5,711 nt of DNA from Halieaceae bacterium. GTDB lineage: Bacteria > Pseudomonadota > Gammaproteobacteria > Pseudomonadales > Halieaceae. The position numbers and the translations under genes were made by a program. This document shows positions 4,275-5,711 of this stretch, piece by piece. The stretch covers positions 1-5,711 of the forward strand of contig CABYEX010000054.1 of assembly GCA_902518075.1 (NCBI GenBank). Direction: 5' to 3'. Below the pieces are notes generated by a model. It was not told where the DNA came from and did not search any database. It saw only the letters and a program-made list of their open reading frames with translations. How positions within the stretch are numbered: position 1 is the first letter of the stretch; every line of letters starts with the position of its first letter.

Positions 4275-5711
4275 GCGAGACACTGACACCCCGCTCGCTG
4301 AGTCGCAGACGATTCGTGCAGAGCAGCGGTGCGCTGCTCTTCGCCGCGCAGTGCCCAATAGGCCTCTCTCGTAAAGCTTATGCGGGTGGCACTGGCGCCA
4401 TGATGAACAGCTTTGTCCGCATCGACCCCAACAACGTCGTTACGATGCTGGCAAACAATTCAGAGTTTGGTAACGGCGCTTACACGGTCATGAGCATGAT
4501 GTTGGCGGAGGAACTTGACGTCGATTACCGCAGTATTGCGCTCGAGGCAGCGCCAACGACGCCCGAGTACTACTCGCCATTGTTTCGCGAGTACCTGACA
4601 GCGGGGTCCGTCACCACGGGTAGCACCTTTATGCCAATGCGCACGGCCGGTGCCAAGGCGCGGGCCATGCTGCTGGAGGCGGCTTCGCAAGATTGGCAGG
4701 TGCCAGTAGCTGAGCTCACAACCGAGGGCGGGACAGTGACGCATGCAGGCACTGGCCGAAGCGGCACCTACGGTGAGTTACTGGAAGCGATTCATCGGCT
4801 CGATATCCAGCCACCCGAGACGGTGACACTCAAGGACCCCAGTGAATTCAAGATTCTGGGTAAGCCCACCCGGCGCTATGAAGGTGCTGGCAAGGTGGAT
4901 GGCACCGCCGAGTTCGGTATCGATATCAAGCTGCCCGGGATGCTTTATGGCGCGATCGCCCGGCCTCCGGTTCACGGTGGGTCGGTAGTCGATTTTGATG
5001 CCACCGAAGCCCTGGCGATGCCGGGTGTTGTCAAAGTGAAAGCCATCAGGGCCGGCGTGGTGGTATTGGCGGACAACTACTGGCGCGCGCAGAAGGCAAG
5101 AGCCAAACTCAAGATCGAATGGGACCGCGGTGTGAACGACGGGGTCTCCAGTGAGCAGTTCTACGCGGATTATCGTGCCTTGGCCGATACACCCGGTTTG
5201 CTGGCGGAGGATATCGGCGATGCCATCGGTGCGCTCGATGCGGCGGAGATGAGCGGAAGCGTGGTCGAGGCCACATACGAGATGCCGCTGCTGGCACATG
5301 CCACTTTGGAGCCCATGAACTGCATTGCTCAGGTTGAGGGCGACACCTGCACGATCTGGAGTGGTACCCAGTACCAGTCCAACGACCAGGAAGTGATTTC
5401 GCGGTTTCTGGGAATCCCGCAGCAGAACGTCACCATCCACCGACCGCTTATGGGCGGCAGCTTCGGGCGCCGCTCGAGTAAAACCGCGGATTACACCGTT
5501 GAGGCGGTAGAAGCCGCTATGGGTGAGTCGGTACCGGTGCAAATCATTTGGTCGCGGGAAGAAGACATTCGCAGCGGCCATTACCGGCCACTGTTTGTGC
5601 ACAAGCTCCGCGGCAGCGTGGACGAGTCCGGTATGCCCGACGCCTGGCATCAGGTGGCAGTGGGTCAGTCGCTTATGCAGGGCACCAAGCATGACCCCAC
5701 TTATATGGTGC
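4271..5711 (+). CDS. Molybdopterin-binding large subunit (IorB-like, xanthine dehydrogenase family), N-terminal part
   Basis: The first 480 residues of a large subunit whose relatives are usually around 700-750 residues; it runs off the right edge. Seen: a Tat signal, SRRRFVQ (11-17), followed by a hydrophobic stretch and a likely AYA cleavage site after residue 38. Next come an N-terminal molybdopterin-binding segment ([13 protein letters not shown], then EFGNG at 65-69 where relatives often have EMGQG), an a/b hammerhead domain from about GKVDG (207), and the start of the next cofactor-binding domain with [14 protein letters not shown] (394-401) and HYRP. This permuted order is typical of IorB. 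The C-terminal catalytic glutamate lies outside the window. It should bind the molybdenum-cytosine-dinucleotide-type cofactor and hydroxylate an aldehyde or N-heterocyclic carbon in the periplasm. GAGGAG at 4257-4262 lies 8 nt before the ATG. A c-type cytochrome or a cofactor-insertion gene may follow downstream. Confidence 0.95.
   Translation, partial: MSETLTPRSLSRRRFVQSSGALLFAAQCPIGLSRKAYAGGTGAMMNSFVRIDPNNVVTMLANNSEFGNGAYTVMSMMLAEELDVDYRSIALEAAPTTPEYYSPLFREYLTAGSVTTGSTFMPMRTAGAKARAMLLEAASQDWQVPVAELTTEGGTVTHAGTGRSGTYGELLEAIHRLDIQPPETVTLKDPSEFKILGKPTRRYEGAGKVDGTAEFGIDIKLPGMLYGAIARPPVHGGSVVDFDATEALAMPGVVKVKAIRAGVVVLADNYWRAQKARAKLKIEWDRGVNDGVSSEQFYADYRALADTPGLLAEDIGDAIGALDAAEMSGSVVEATYEMPLLAHATLEPMNCIAQVEGDTCTIWSGTQYQSNDQEVISRFLGIPQQNVTIHRPLMGGSFGRRSSKTADYTVEAVEAAMGESVPVQIIWSREEDIRSGHYRPLFVHKLRGSVDESGMPDAWHQVAVGQSLMQGTKHDPTYMV

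Noticed and set aside
4340..4360. A lipoprotein signal at Cys28 of the large subunit
   Set aside because: The residues before the cysteine are FAAQ, with Gln at -1. That does not fit a lipobox, and a Tat signal with an AYA site explains the N-terminus better.
4778..5692. A 304-codon open frame on the minus strand opposite the molybdopterin large subunit
   Set aside because: It is fully antisense to a clearly conserved IorB-like coding region. Its translation shows no recognisable domain, and its composition is typical of a GC-rich shadow frame.

Overview
The window looks like an accessory catabolic or biotransformation locus from a GC-moderate proteobacterium. A gammaproteobacterium is my best guess, based only on overall protein style and a GC content that looks like the upper 50s percent; I could not check taxonomy. 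Nearly every base is coding. There are no RNA genes, insertion sequences, CRISPR arrays or origins that I can see.

The layout is two divergent operons around one 233-bp regulatory gap (3571-3803). The leftward operon (minus strand) reads, in transcription order: cytochrome P450 A (3570-2368), cytochrome P450 B (2363-1134), an FCD-type GntR regulator (1137-430), and the N-terminal part of a metal-dependent amidohydrolase (433 to beyond position 1). The junctions are extremely tight: a 4-nt gap, then two ATGA stop/start overlaps. The rightward operon (plus strand) holds a small two-[2Fe-2S] subunit (3804-4274) and the first 480 residues of a Tat-exported molybdopterin large subunit (4271 to beyond 5711). 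Together these form an isoquinoline 1-oxidoreductase / aldehyde oxidoreductase (IorA/IorB) type molybdenum hydroxylase, again joined by an ATGA overlap.

The combination suggests oxidative attack on an organic substrate. Two paralogous P450s could hydroxylate it, a molybdenum hydroxylase could oxidise an aldehyde or an N-heterocyclic carbon, and an amidohydrolase could cleave an amide, lactam or related bond. The regulator encoded within the leftward operon may sense the substrate or a product and control both arms. A near-perfect inverted repeat (3647-3664) in the central gap overlaps a plausible promoter for the P450 operon and is the best operator candidate. The substrate is not readable from the sequence.

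The most unusual content is the P450 pair. Both have a histidine where the I-helix acid of the acid-alcohol pair normally sits, a short N-terminus, and an atypical insertion after the heme cysteine loop. No ferredoxin or ferredoxin reductase lies in the window.
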